Origin: an uncultured Bacteroidales bacterium
GTDB taxonomy: Bacteria > Bacteroidota > Bacteroidia > Bacteroidales > ML635J-15
DNA: 64,000 nucleotides
Reading direction: 5' to 3'
Assembly (NCBI GenBank): GCA_937899245.1
Contig: CALDKB010000035.1
Location: forward strand, 10,390 to 74,389
Shown here: piece after piece, positions 1 through 8,842 of the stretch
How the letters are laid out: every line of letters begins with the position of its first letter
Numbering within the stretch: position 1 is the first letter of the stretch
The notes under the pieces: generated by a model
What the model saw: the letters and a program-made list of their open reading frames with translations, nothing else
The model's database searches: none
What the model was told of the DNA's origin: nothing
Position numbers and translations under genes: made by a program

Positions 1-113
1 GCTCTTCCGCAGTCGATATAGGCACCAAGCAGCACGCCATCGGTACCGACCTTCATTATGGACTTCCGATGCATGACGCGAAATTGCTTGAAATAGAAAA
101 AACTATCGCCCAT
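1..113 (-). CDS. trmN6: tRNA1(Val) adenine-N6 methyltransferase, N-terminal part (cut by window edge)
   Basis: Only the first 37 or so codons are present; the gene continues beyond base 1. The translation opens MGDSFFYFKQF and continues with MKVGTDGVLLGAYIDC, the signature start of the TrmN6/YfiC family, in which the GTDGVLLGA stretch begins the SAM-binding Rossmann fold. Family members methylate N6 of A37 in tRNA1(Val). The ATG overlaps the stop codon of the upstream TIGR02757 gene in the form TAATG, so the two are probably translationally coupled. The motif match is clear but the catalytic NPPY motif lies outside the window. Confidence 0.8.
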   Translation of the reverse strand, partial: MGDSFFYFKQFRVMHRKSIMKVGTDGVLLGAYIDCGR

Positions 114-874
114 TATAGTAGAGAATCATTGTTTACACCCGAACCGAACAAAGCAAAATCGTATTTTACAGGGTCTTTCGGATCAAACTTACGAAGATTT
201 TCTGTTAGCTCCACCACAGACTTCCAGTCGTCCTGCTTTCGTGTAAGCAAACCCAAATCACGAGCACAACGTCCGCAATGCACATCAAGCGGAATATACA
301 AATCGGAAGGACTAATGCTCTTCCACAGCCCGAAATCCACACCACGACCATCATCACGCACCATCCAACGCAGATACATATTCAGACGCTTTGCGGCCGA
401 GCCTTTGGTAATATCCGACACATGACGCATATTTCTAGGTTCATGTGGAATTTCAAACAAGACGGAATGAACATTTATCAGATTCCTATCCATACTTTCA
501 TGCTTAGAAAATATCTTTTCCAACCCGCCATGATTCCTATATACATTGGCAAGCGACCTTACAAAAAAGCGCATATCATCACCATTGAAAGTACGATGCA
601 CAGCAGCATCCAAAGCTATAAGATCCCTGCTTTCGTAGTTCATAATGAAATCGTAAGGTGCATTATCCATAAGCTTCATAAAACGCCTAGCATTGTTTAC
701 AATCATCTTCCTGTTTCCCCATGCAATCATCGAAGCAAAAAAGCCGCTTATCTCAATGTCTTCCTTTCGTAAAAACGAATGCGGTATCTGAATGGGATCG
801 TCTGCCACAAAACTTTCAACAGCGAACTTTTCATACCGTTCGTCGAGCAATGCCTTCAAAAAATTAAAGTCCAT
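113..874 (-). CDS. TIGR02757 (DUF2400) family protein
   Basis: A 253-residue soluble protein that opens with MDFNFLKALLDERY and contains the conserved blocks GFFASMIAWGNRKMI (about residues 45-60) and DVHCGRCARDLGLL (about 198-211), which I recognise from the TIGR02757/DUF2400 family of Bacteroidota. The family has no firmly assigned reaction; similarity to helix-hairpin-helix DNA glycosylase-like folds has been suggested, so a nucleic-acid role is only a guess. Full length for the family. The stop overlaps the start of trmN6, suggesting a two-gene unit. Confidence 0.75.
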   Translation of the reverse strand: MDFNFLKALLDERYEKFAVESFVADDPIQIPHSFLRKEDIEISGFFASMIAWGNRKMIVNNARRFMKLMDNAPYDFIMNYESRDLIALDAAVHRTFNGDDMRFFVRSLANVYRNHGGLEKIFSKHESMDRNLINVHSVLFEIPHEPRNMRHVSDITKGSAAKRLNMYLRWMVRDDGRGVDFGLWKSISPSDLYIPLDVHCGRCARDLGLLTRKQDDWKSVVELTENLRKFDPKDPVKYDFALFGSGVNNDSLL

Positions 875-946
875 AACACTTATTTTTATTCAAAAATAAC
901 CATTTTTAAGTAATTAAATGTTAAAAAAAGTTTGTTTCTTTGTAGC

Positions 947-1594
947 ATGATTTCAGAATTAGGCAACGGATTAATAGTTGGGCTTGTAGCGTCAATTACA
1001 GTTGGCCCTGTGGCTGTATTATGCATACAACGGGCACTAACAAAGCCACGTATTTCCGCCTTTATATCTGGACTTGGAGTTGTATTTGCCGACTCGCTAA
1101 TGGCTGCAATTTCTTTGTTCCTATACTCTCTGATATTCCACAAAATTCAAGAATACAAGCCAATTCTCGGTGTAATTGGCGGCATTATCGTTATCATCTT
1201 TGGCGTTTTCATGATAAGGAAAAACGTCGTGAAGGACCTTAGAAAAAATCGGGACAAGAAAAATTCACTTTGGCAGGACTTTATTTCCGTTGTCGGGCTG
1301 ACACTTTCAAATTTCATCGGCGCAATGACATACATCTTTGCTTTTTTTGCAATGTTCAATGTTGGAGCCGGCTCCCTGACGTCAAATTCCAGCGAGATTA
1401 GCAAAGGTCTTAACATCCTTCTCGGATTTATTATCGGCTCGTTCACATGGTGGACATTCCTGACTATGAGCCTCAGCTTTTTCCGCAGCAAGATGCGTCC
1501 ACGCCATTTTATTATCATCAATAGAATCGGTGGCGCAATTATTATCATATTAGGTATCTATACAATAATTTCAACATTCGTCGAAATCATATAA
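947..1594 (+). CDS. LysE/RhtB family transporter
   Basis: A 215-residue integral membrane protein. The start is the ATG giving MISELGNGLIVGLVAS; an upstream in-frame TTG would add five residues but has no support. The N-terminal helix carries GLVASITVGPVAVLCIQRAL, the conserved G-x-x-x-GP motif of the LysE family of amino-acid exporters, and about six hydrophobic segments follow (around 5-27, 38-60, 67-87, 110-135, 155-178, 190-213). The family exports basic or neutral amino acids and related solutes; the substrate here cannot be read. Transcribed alone, divergent from the TIGR02757 gene and convergent with folP. Confidence 0.8.
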   Translation: MISELGNGLIVGLVASITVGPVAVLCIQRALTKPRISAFISGLGVVFADSLMAAISLFLYSLIFHKIQEYKPILGVIGGIIVIIFGVFMIRKNVVKDLRKNRDKKNSLWQDFISVVGLTLSNFIGAMTYIFAFFAMFNVGAGSLTSNSSEISKGLNILLGFIIGSFTWWTFLTMSLSFFRSKMRPRHFIIINRIGGAIIIILGIYTIISTFVEII

Positions 1595-1605
1595 CCTAAA
1601 AAATA

Positions 1606-2439
1606 TCAGAACGAAGAAATCTTCTGGAAAATCCTTGCGGCCTCAACGGCCTCCGTCACATCGTGTACGCGCAATATATCCGCACCTCCCCGCAAAGCAA
1701 TGGTATTCAGAACCGAAGTGCCATTGAGCGACTTATCCACCGTTGTGTCCAAATACTTCCAAATCATTGACTTGCGAGAAATTCCTACCAGCAATGGCAA
1801 ATTAAAAATACCAAAATCCTCAAGTCTTGCCATAAGCTCGTAGTTTTGGTCTATTGTCTTTGAAAAACCGAAGCCCGGATCAACGATAATATCAGAAATG
1901 CCTAATGAATGTAGACGTTTGACTTTACTGGAGAAAAAAGCCAAAACATCCTGTACGAAAGAATTGTATCCTACATCCAGATGCATCGACTGAGGATTTG
2001 AGGCACCGTGCATAATAATATAAGGCACATGGCAGTCGGCTACGACTTCATACATTTGTGGATCTGCATCTCCTGCACTTATGTCGTTGATAATCGATAC
2101 GCCATAGTCAACTACAGCCCTACGGGCAATTTCGGAGCGATAAGTATCCAGAGAAAAAATACGGTCGGAAAAATTACTTGCAATAATCTCCAATGCCGGT
2201 TCCAGCCTACTCCACTCCTCTTTTTCGTCAATGATATCACATCCCGGACGAGTAGACATGGCGCCAATATCAATCATGTCGGCGCCATCGGCAAACATTT
2301 TCTCAATACGAACACGAATCTCATCACGATGCAACACCCGGCTTGCCGGATTGAATGAATCGGGCGTAAAATTCAAAATCCCCATAATGCGGGGATTTGA
2401 AAATTCGTATAATGAACCTTTTATGTTTATTGTATTCAT
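1606..2439 (-). CDS. folP: Dihydropteroate synthase
   Basis: 277 residues, the usual length. It joins p-aminobenzoate to the hydroxymethyl-dihydropterin pyrophosphate in cytosolic folate synthesis. Visible motifs are MGILNFTPDSF near residue 19 (pterin/pyrophosphate loop), DIGAMSTRPG near 57 (pABA loop, with Ala where many family members have a second Gly), DPGFGFSKT near 187 and LVGISRKSM near 217, with RVHDV near the end; the active-site residues expected for the TIM barrel are present. It is the last gene of an ftsK-lolA-folP run on the minus strand, 11 bp after lolA. Confidence 0.95.
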   Translation of the reverse strand: MNTINIKGSLYEFSNPRIMGILNFTPDSFNPASRVLHRDEIRVRIEKMFADGADMIDIGAMSTRPGCDIIDEKEEWSRLEPALEIIASNFSDRIFSLDTYRSEIARRAVVDYGVSIINDISAGDADPQMYEVVADCHVPYIIMHGASNPQSMHLDVGYNSFVQDVLAFFSSKVKRLHSLGISDIIVDPGFGFSKTIDQNYELMARLEDFGIFNLPLLVGISRKSMIWKYLDTTVDKSLNGTSVLNTIALRGGADILRVHDVTEAVEAARIFQKISSF

Positions 2440-2450
2440 AAACCTTCTGG

Positions 2451-3101
2451 TTATCTCATATCGATAACCTCTGCATCTGGGAACAGAGAAGCGCTATACT
2501 TAACTTCCGAATCCTGAATTGTCGGATTTTCAAGCATCTTGTCAATTTCGATAAGATAGTTAACGCCATCCTTGCCGACATAACGAACTGAGAAAATCTG
2601 CTTCTTTGTCTTGTCGATACGAATTGTTATTTTCGAATACTTCTTGTTCTCAATCTGCTTAGGAATAAAATCGAATTCCATAAGCGCCCTATTCTTGTCG
2701 AACTTATCCGAAATGTAATTTACCTTATACTTGGTCTTATAATCTTTCAGAATCGCCTTTGGATTTGTCATGAAAGCTTCGTTTCCAGTATTATTGGTAA
2801 TGTTAATTTCTTCGGCATCCTTCAGGTAAGTCCAATTTGTCTTTCCGTCGGAATAAACAATCTGGCCCATCATGTCCATCTTGTACAAACCGTTCTTATA
2901 AACGGCACTGCCCTTATAAGAATCACGTTTTGCATTGTGAAGATTTTCAACATACATTGTAAAATCAAGCTTCAAACCAACATACTTATCAGTCTTTGCT
3001 GCTACCTGATCCAAAATCTCAGTCTGCGTAGCCTGTCCTTGTGCAAAAGAGAACATAGTACCCAACGCACAGACTATCAATAATATACCTTTCTTCATCA
3101 T
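2451..3101 (-). CDS. lolA: LolA-like periplasmic lipoprotein carrier
   Basis: 216 residues with a Sec signal peptide (MKKGILLIVCALGTMFSFAQ, cleavage near residue 20). The mature part has the LolA/LolB half-barrel pattern: a long amphipathic helix with QVAAKTDKYVGLKLDFTMYV, then strand-rich sequence with KMDMMGQIVYSDGKTNWTYL, SKITIRIDKTKKQIFSVRY and a C-terminal DAEVIDMR. LolA carries outer-membrane lipoproteins across the periplasm. Position directly downstream of ftsK is a conserved arrangement in Bacteroidota and supports the call. Assigned by pattern and context; family sequence identity is usually low. Confidence 0.82.
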   Translation of the reverse strand: MMKKGILLIVCALGTMFSFAQGQATQTEILDQVAAKTDKYVGLKLDFTMYVENLHNAKRDSYKGSAVYKNGLYKMDMMGQIVYSDGKTNWTYLKDAEEINITNNTGNEAFMTNPKAILKDYKTKYKVNYISDKFDKNRALMEFDFIPKQIENKKYSKITIRIDKTKKQIFSVRYVGKDGVNYLIEIDKMLENPTIQDSEVKYSASLFPDAEVIDMR

Positions 3102-3118
3102 AATAAATTTATTAATAT

Positions 3119-5782
3119 TTATCCATTATTGTGTAAAGATTCCAAATATCGTTCCAAAGATACTTCGTCATACAAAACCTGACGGGCCTTGCTACCTTCG
3201 CAAGGGCCGACAATTCCCATCGCCTCCAATTGGTCGACAATTCTTCCGGCGCGGTTATAGCCGATACCGAACTTACGCTGGAGCATAGAAGTTGAGCCCT
3301 GCTGTGTGCGGCAAACCAAACGAGCCGCCTCATCGAAAAGCTCATCCCTACTATTAGGGTCGAGTGTTGCACCTCCGCCACCACCTTCTTCACCCTCGGT
3401 CTTGACTTCGGGCAACTCGTAAACCATAGCATATCCTTGCTGCGAGCTTATGTGGTCAACGAGCTTCTGTACTTCCGGCGTATCAATGAAGGCACATTGA
3501 ACACGCGTAATGGCGCCATTATACGAAATCAGCAAGTCGCCTCGGCCAATAAGCTGGTTAGCTCCTGTCTGGTCGAGAATTGTCTTGGAGTCGATATAGT
3601 TTGTAACCTTGAATGCAATACGCGAAGGGAAGTTTGCCTTGATAACGCCAGTAATTACATTAGTGGAAGGACGTTGGGTTGCAACAATCAGGTGAATACC
3701 GATAGCACGGGCCTTTGCTGCAAGTCGTGATATTGGAGTTTCAACCTGACGGCCTTCCTGAACAATAATATCAGCAAACTCATCTATTACCACAACGATA
3801 TAGAACATATAATAATGTCCGTTCTCAGGATTAAGCTTACGCTGAATGAACTTGTCGTTGTACTCATTTATGTTTCTACACCCTGCCTTTGTAAGCAGTT
3901 CGTAGCGTTCGTCCATAAGTATGCACAATGAATTCATTGCCTCGGTAACCTTCGACACATCGGTAATAATAGAAGGGTTGTTGCCTGGCAATTTTGCCAG
4001 ATAATGCTTTTCTATTGCCTTGTAGATTGAAAGTTCAACCATCTTCGGGTCAACAAGCACAAATTTCAGCTGCGACGGATGCTTCTTGTATAGCAACGAC
4101 GCTATAATTGCATTTATGCCGACAGACTTACCTTGACCAGTAGCACCGGCAACTAGCAAATGTGGTGTTTTTGCAAGATTGAAGACGAAAGTCTCGTTCG
4201 AAATAGTCTTTCCCAAAGCCACAGGCAAGTCGTATGTGGACTCCTGGAACTTCTGTGAACGGATTACAGAATTCATCGAAACGGTTTCGGGATTTGGATT
4301 TGGCACTTCAATACCAATCGTTCCCTTTCCCGGTATAGGAGCAATAATACGGATTCCCAAAGCAGCAAGGCTCAACGCGATATCATCCTCGAGATTCTTT
4401 ATCTTTGAAATTCTAACGCCAGGAGCAGGAACAATCTCATATAAAGTTACAGTTGGTCCTACTGTTGCCGAAATTTTTGAAATCTCAATATTGTAGTTGT
4501 TAAGGGTCTGAACAATGGTATCCTTATGTTCGTTCAGTTGTTTTTTCAATTCCTCATCAGAAAGTTGAGTCTTTGAGTGGAAATCCGGAAGCAGGTCTAC
4601 AGAAGGGAACTTGTAGAATTCCAAATCTTTTGTAGGATCGTATGGTGGTAATTTATCCCAGCTATTTGCTTCTGCCTGAGGTTCTTCATCAGGAACAGTT
4701 ACTTCAAGCTCGGTATTCTCCTTTTCTTCAGCAACTAGTTTTTCCTCTTCCACAGGATTTTCTACAACGCGAACCTCCGGTTGTTCTGCAGAGGATTCAT
4801 TCTGTGGTGTTTCATCAGCAGGTTTCTGCTGATTGGTTTCGGTCTTTACTTCTTCGCCACCAATATTTATATCGAAACCCACATCAGGATTATTGTGTTT
4901 GCTCTTCCCTGTATTGCTGCCAGCATTATGATCCAAATCGAAAGTATTTGGAGTTTCTGGCACTTGTTCTTCTGAAGTTTTTTGATGTTCTTCTGCCGGC
5001 TTTGAATTTTCCAACGGTAAAATAGCATCCACGCTCTTTTCTGCTGTAGCATCCGCCGGTTTAATCTCATCTTCACTAGTGTTAAGTCTGTCCTTAATAT
5101 TCCTTACCTTGACCTCAGACAATCGTGCGAAGAATTTCTTTATGACATTTATTGAATTGTCGAAACAGAAAAGGACAATGAATAGAGCCACAACAACGAT
5201 AATCGAATATGCGCCGATACTGCCGACAAGGTCCTGCAAACTTGTAAATAGGAAATATCCGTGTTTTCCGCCAAGCATAAACAAGCTGTCCTTAAAAATC
5301 GAAGCGAGTGCAACGCTGAACCAAATCATCATTACAGTACCCTTTATAAGGAACGACCATACACGAACCTTCTTAATCTTCAGCAATCTCAAACTAATTG
5401 CGAAAAGCATTGCCACTATGGCAAAAGAAGCTATGCCGAAAGTATCGCGGATAAAGAAATTGGACAATAACGCGCCAATTTTACCGGCCTTATTGCCGAC
5501 TTCCACATCTGAACCAAGCGACCTAAAGAAACCTATATCAGACAACGACTGATCACTCTTCCATGTCGCAAAATATGAAAAGAACGAAACTACCATTATT
5601 ATGGCAAACAAAGCAACCAGCACGCCAATGCAAATTTTTATCCTTTCGGAACGCTTGGTCTTCACATCGTCGTCAATAGTAGCTTCGTCGCCTTTTTTCT
5701 TTGTGGATTCCGTCTTCTTCGACGTCTCCTTGGACTTGTCTGTCTTATTTTCCTTTGACTTTCCCAACTGAATTTTCTTCAT
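3119..5782 (-). CDS. ftsK: DNA translocase FtsK/SpoIIIE
   Basis: 887 residues. A lysine-rich cytoplasmic start is followed by four transmembrane helices (roughly residues 50-75, 110-135, 145-165, 185-210), an acidic Glu/Pro/Ala-rich linker (about 230-375), then the RecA-like motor with Walker A GATGQGKSVGINA near residue 547, Walker B-like YIVVVIDEFAD near 660, and VATQRPSTNVITG. The C-terminal 65 residues form the gamma winged helix (STSMLQRKFGIGYNRAGRIVD) that reads KOPS-type sequences. FtsK pumps chromosome ends through the division septum for dimer resolution. First gene of the unit with lolA (17 bp) and folP. Confidence 0.96.
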   Translation of the reverse strand: MKKIQLGKSKENKTDKSKETSKKTESTKKKGDEATIDDDVKTKRSERIKICIGVLVALFAIIMVVSFFSYFATWKSDQSLSDIGFFRSLGSDVEVGNKAGKIGALLSNFFIRDTFGIASFAIVAMLFAISLRLLKIKKVRVWSFLIKGTVMMIWFSVALASIFKDSLFMLGGKHGYFLFTSLQDLVGSIGAYSIIVVVALFIVLFCFDNSINVIKKFFARLSEVKVRNIKDRLNTSEDEIKPADATAEKSVDAILPLENSKPAEEHQKTSEEQVPETPNTFDLDHNAGSNTGKSKHNNPDVGFDINIGGEEVKTETNQQKPADETPQNESSAEQPEVRVVENPVEEEKLVAEEKENTELEVTVPDEEPQAEANSWDKLPPYDPTKDLEFYKFPSVDLLPDFHSKTQLSDEELKKQLNEHKDTIVQTLNNYNIEISKISATVGPTVTLYEIVPAPGVRISKIKNLEDDIALSLAALGIRIIAPIPGKGTIGIEVPNPNPETVSMNSVIRSQKFQESTYDLPVALGKTISNETFVFNLAKTPHLLVAGATGQGKSVGINAIIASLLYKKHPSQLKFVLVDPKMVELSIYKAIEKHYLAKLPGNNPSIITDVSKVTEAMNSLCILMDERYELLTKAGCRNINEYNDKFIQRKLNPENGHYYMFYIVVVIDEFADIIVQEGRQVETPISRLAAKARAIGIHLIVATQRPSTNVITGVIKANFPSRIAFKVTNYIDSKTILDQTGANQLIGRGDLLISYNGAITRVQCAFIDTPEVQKLVDHISSQQGYAMVYELPEVKTEGEEGGGGGATLDPNSRDELFDEAARLVCRTQQGSTSMLQRKFGIGYNRAGRIVDQLEAMGIVGPCEGSKARQVLYDEVSLERYLESLHNNG

Positions 5783-5795
5783 TTTCTAGAAAAAA

Positions 5796-5826
5796 AAAGA
5801 AAAAATCCCCTCTCGAGGATTTTTTC
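5796..5826 (-). terminator. Intrinsic terminator after the DUF4412 gene
   Basis: An A-tract, an imperfect hairpin (AAAAAATCC pairing with GGATTTTTT around CCTCTCGA) and a T-tract lie between the DUF4412 gene and ftsK. Both genes read leftward, so it would end the upstream transcript before ftsK. Confidence 0.6.
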
Positions 5827-5843
5827 TCACATTAAAGTATTTT

Positions 5844-6521
5844 TTACATTCCGCCGCCAAGCATCTTAGAGAACTCTTCTGGAGAGAGCTTCTGATAGTC
5901 GTCGCTGATAACAAACATAGAGTTACTAACGCCGCCCTTCTTAACTTCCTTGGCAGTCATAGTCATTGTCATTCCCTGATTGCTAATAGTGTACTCTAAT
6001 GGAACACCCTTTATACCCTTAACCTGAGATGTTGAATGATAAATTTCAGGCATTGGGATGTCTTCTGTTACGAAAACTTCCACTGTTTCACCATTTTCAT
6101 CAGTAACTTCAACCTTTGTGCACTTGTAACCAGCAATGGTCTTGGTTTCATCGGTAATATTTACCTTTGGTTCTGGAGTTTCTGCTTCAACCTCTGCCTT
6201 TGCCTTTTCAACTTCTTCCTTTGACTGCTGAGTGGCAAGTTTCTGTCCCATTACATCGATAAGAACGATTGTAGAACCGTCTTCCAAAGTTACAGCACCC
6301 ATTGTGTACATAGGAGATACTTGATCCATTCTTACCTTACCGTCCTTTACGTACATAACCATTTCGTTTGGAACCTGGCTCTTATACTGCGGATCCAAAT
6401 CTTCGTAAGTAATTGCATATCTTATTGATCCTGCAAAAGTCTTTTCTTTCTTTTGTGCATTTACTGAGAATGAAATGCACACTGCCATTACAAGGCATAA
6501 AACTTTGAATATAGTTTTCAT
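5844..6521 (-). CDS. Secreted DUF4412-type protein
   Basis: 225 residues from the ATG giving MKTIFKVLCLVMAVC; 15 more in-frame codons lie upstream, but this start gives a clean signal peptide ending VNAQ. The mature protein has the DUF4412 pattern: a first half with the strand VMYVKDGKVRMDQ and a second with ITDETKTIAGYKCTKVEV, followed by VFVTEDIP and EYTISNQGMTMTMTA. Such proteins are periplasmic or surface proteins of unknown role in Bacteroidota. The Glu/Lys stretch near residue 115 is a linker. A TATCTTTG box 42 bp upstream supports its own promoter. Confidence 0.65.
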   Translation of the reverse strand: MKTIFKVLCLVMAVCISFSVNAQKKEKTFAGSIRYAITYEDLDPQYKSQVPNEMVMYVKDGKVRMDQVSPMYTMGAVTLEDGSTIVLIDVMGQKLATQQSKEEVEKAKAEVEAETPEPKVNITDETKTIAGYKCTKVEVTDENGETVEVFVTEDIPMPEIYHSTSQVKGIKGVPLEYTISNQGMTMTMTAKEVKKGGVSNSMFVISDDYQKLSPEEFSKMLGGGM

Positions 6522-6563
6522 AGTAAATCTTTTTGTTGTTAACACTAATAAATTATTACAATG

Positions 6564-6571
6564 CAAAGATA
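6564..6571 (-). promoter_or_regulatory. -7 promoter box (TATCTTTG) of the DUF4412 gene
   Basis: Read on the minus strand this is TATCTTTG, matching the Bacteroidota TAnnTTTG box, 42 bp before the chosen ATG. Confidence 0.5.
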
Positions 6572-6694
6572 GTCATAATATCTAATCTCTTCATAGGCAA
6601 ACCTAAAAAAAAACTTAATCTTTTCACCAACGGCATACGTAAAAAGCAAAGAAAATTGATGCTAAAAAACACAATTCATTTAATAAAAAAAGTA

Positions 6695-6702
6695 TAGATT
6701 TG
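6695..6702 (+). promoter_or_regulatory. -7 promoter box (TAGATTTG) of the arcC-argF unit
   Basis: TAGATTTG matches the Bacteroidota TAnnTTTG consensus and lies 31 bp before the carbamate kinase ATG. No convincing -33 element is visible. Confidence 0.5.
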
Positions 6703-6733
6703 CGATTTCAAATTTAGAAACTGGTAAAAAACT

Positions 6734-7684
6734 ATGTCGAACAAGAAATTGGCAGTTGTTGCCTTCGGAGGAAACGCATTGCTGAGAGCAGGACAGAAAG
6801 GCACAATAGAAGAACAGGAATCGAATGTTTACAAGACATGTGAGAGTCTTTTGGACCTCGTAAAACGTGACTATAATATAGTAATCGGACACGGAAACGG
6901 TCCACAGGTTGGTAACATTTTGCTACAGAACAATGCTGGCGAAAAAGTTTACGGACTTCCGGAAATGCCATTGGCAGTTTGCGGTGCTTACTCACAGGGA
7001 TTCATCGGCTACGTTATCGAACAGCAGTTCAAGAATGTACTTACAAACAACAAGCTTGACAAGAACATCATCACACTTGTAACCCAGGTTGTTGTTGACA
7101 AGAACGACAAGGGCTTCACAAACCCGACCAAGCCAATCGGACCTTACTACACAGAAGACGAAATGAACGCCCTTAAGGCAAAGAACCCACAGGACTCATA
7201 CGCAAAGGACCCGAAGGGAAAAGGTTGGAGAAAAGTTGTTGCTTCGCCAAAGCCGATTGAAATAAACAACAAGGATATCGTTAAGGACCTTGCAGAAAAG
7301 GGCAATATCGTTGTTACCGTTGGTGGTGGTGGTATTCCGGTTTGCAAGAACGAAAAGGGCGAACTCCACGGAATCGACGCTGTTATCGACAAGGATTTGG
7401 CTTCATCACTTTTGGCAATCCAGATTGGTGCTGATGAATTCTATATCCTTACCGACGTTCCAAAGGTTTGCTTGAACTTCCACACTCCGGAAGAAAAGCA
7501 GCTCGACACAATTACTGTTGAAGAAGCAAAGAAATATCTTGCAGAAGGGCATTTTACAGAAGGCAGTATGGCTCCAAAGATTCGTGCGGCCTTGTATTTC
7601 GTTGAAAACGGCGGACATTCGTGCATAATCACCGAAGCCGGTCAGCTCGGAAATCCTAACGCAGGAACAAGAATCGTGAAATAA
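6734..7684 (+). CDS. arcC: Carbamate kinase
   Basis: 316 residues, the usual length. It interconverts carbamoyl phosphate plus ADP and carbamate plus ATP; in the arginine deiminase pathway it makes ATP. Family motifs are LAVVAFGGNALLRAGQKG (residues 5-22), VIGHGNGPQVG (about 51-61), VVTVGGGGIPVCKNE (about 193-207), IDKDLASSLLA and FTEGSMAPKIRAAL (about 275-288). It sits 48 bp upstream of ornithine carbamoyltransferase, so the pair can turn citrulline into ornithine, CO2, ammonia and ATP. Arginine deiminase is not in the window. Confidence 0.95.
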   Translation: MSNKKLAVVAFGGNALLRAGQKGTIEEQESNVYKTCESLLDLVKRDYNIVIGHGNGPQVGNILLQNNAGEKVYGLPEMPLAVCGAYSQGFIGYVIEQQFKNVLTNNKLDKNIITLVTQVVVDKNDKGFTNPTKPIGPYYTEDEMNALKAKNPQDSYAKDPKGKGWRKVVASPKPIEINNKDIVKDLAEKGNIVVTVGGGGIPVCKNEKGELHGIDAVIDKDLASSLLAIQIGADEFYILTDVPKVCLNFHTPEEKQLDTITVEEAKKYLAEGHFTEGSMAPKIRAALYFVENGGHSCIITEAGQLGNPNAGTRIVK

Positions 7685-7732
7685 TCGAATCATCAAATTT
7701 TCGAATTTTCAAATAATTTAATTTAAATAGTT

Positions 7733-8734
7733 ATGGCTTTTAATTTAAGAAACAGAAACTTTTTGAAGTTGTTAGACTTCACACCAAAGGAGATTCAGTA
7801 TATGTTGGATTTGGCTCGCGACCTTAAGAGAGCTAAATATGCCGGCACAGAACAACCAACATTGAAGGGCAAGAACATCGCCTTGATTTTCGAAAAGACT
7901 TCAACTCGTACTCGTTGCGCTTTCGAAACTGCAGCTTACGACCAGGGCGCACATGTAACCTATTTGGGTCCTACAGGTTCGCAGATTGGCGTTAAGGAAT
8001 CGATGAAGGATACTGCTCGCGTTCTCGGTAGAATGTATGATGGTATCGAATACCGCGGTTTCAAGCAGGAAACCGTTGAAGAACTTGCTAAGTACGCTGG
8101 CGTTCCGGTATGGAATGGTTTGACAAACGAATTCCACCCAACACAGATTTTGGCTGACTTCCTCACAATGAGCGAACACGTTGACAAGCCATTGAACCAG
8201 GTTTCTTATGCATACCTTGGCGATGCTCGTTTCAATATGGGTAACTCTTTGATGGTTGGTGGTGCAAAGATGGGTATGGACGTACGTATCGTTGCTCCTA
8301 AGAAATTGCAGCCAAGCAAGGAACTTATCGACACTTGCAAGAAGATTGCTAAGGAAACTGGCGCTAAGATTACAGTTACCGACGATGTTGCAAAGGGCGT
8401 TAAGGGTTGCGACTTCCTATATACCGATGTTTGGGTATCAATGGGAGAACCAGCAGAAGTATGGAAAGAACGTATCAGCATGTTGAAACCATACCAGGTT
8501 AACAAGGAAATGATGAAGATGACAGGCAATCCAAAATGCAAATTCATGCACTGCTTGCCAGCATACCACAACCTTGAAACTCAGGTTGGCCGCGATGTAA
8601 ACGCACAGTTTGGTCTTGACGGAATCGAAGTTACAGAAGATGTTTTCGAATCTGAAGCATCAATCGTATTCGACGAAGCTGAAAACCGTATGCACACTAT
8701 CAAGGCTGTTATGGTTGCAACTTTGGGTGACTAA
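7733..8734 (+). CDS. argF: Ornithine carbamoyltransferase, probably catabolic
   Basis: 333 residues. The carbamoyl-phosphate loop STRTRCAFE (residues 56-64), the HPTQ motif (within NEFHPTQILADF, about 131) and the catalytic HCLPAY (about 271) are all intact. The STRTRCAFE form and the 333-residue length fit the E. coli ArgF/catabolic ArcB subgroup. The Bacteroidetes N-acetyl/N-succinylornithine transcarbamylase variant is therefore unlikely, since it lacks this pattern. Pairing with carbamate kinase argues for phosphorolysis of citrulline (an arcB role). A strong terminator follows. Confidence 0.93.
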   Translation: MAFNLRNRNFLKLLDFTPKEIQYMLDLARDLKRAKYAGTEQPTLKGKNIALIFEKTSTRTRCAFETAAYDQGAHVTYLGPTGSQIGVKESMKDTARVLGRMYDGIEYRGFKQETVEELAKYAGVPVWNGLTNEFHPTQILADFLTMSEHVDKPLNQVSYAYLGDARFNMGNSLMVGGAKMGMDVRIVAPKKLQPSKELIDTCKKIAKETGAKITVTDDVAKGVKGCDFLYTDVWVSMGEPAEVWKERISMLKPYQVNKEMMKMTGNPKCKFMHCLPAYHNLETQVGRDVNAQFGLDGIEVTEDVFESEASIVFDEAENRMHTIKAVMVATLGD

Positions 8735-8755
8735 TACGAATTAGACAACAATAAG

Positions 8756-8790
8756 AAAGACTGTACAAGATTTTGTGCGGTCTTTTTTTG
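8756..8790 (+). terminator. Intrinsic terminator of arcC-argF
   Basis: AAAGACTGTACAA pairs with TTGTGCGGTCTTT (one G-T and one mismatch) around a GATT loop, followed by a run of T. Confidence 0.8.
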
Positions 8791-8813
8791 TAATATATTT
8801 CACGCATATTTCT

Positions 8814-8821
8814 TACATTTG
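8814..8821 (+). promoter_or_regulatory. -7 promoter box (TACATTTG)
   Basis: TACATTTG fits TAnnTTTG and lies 21 bp before the next ATG. Confidence 0.45.
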
Positions 8822-8842
8822 TCCGCATAAAAACAATTAGCA

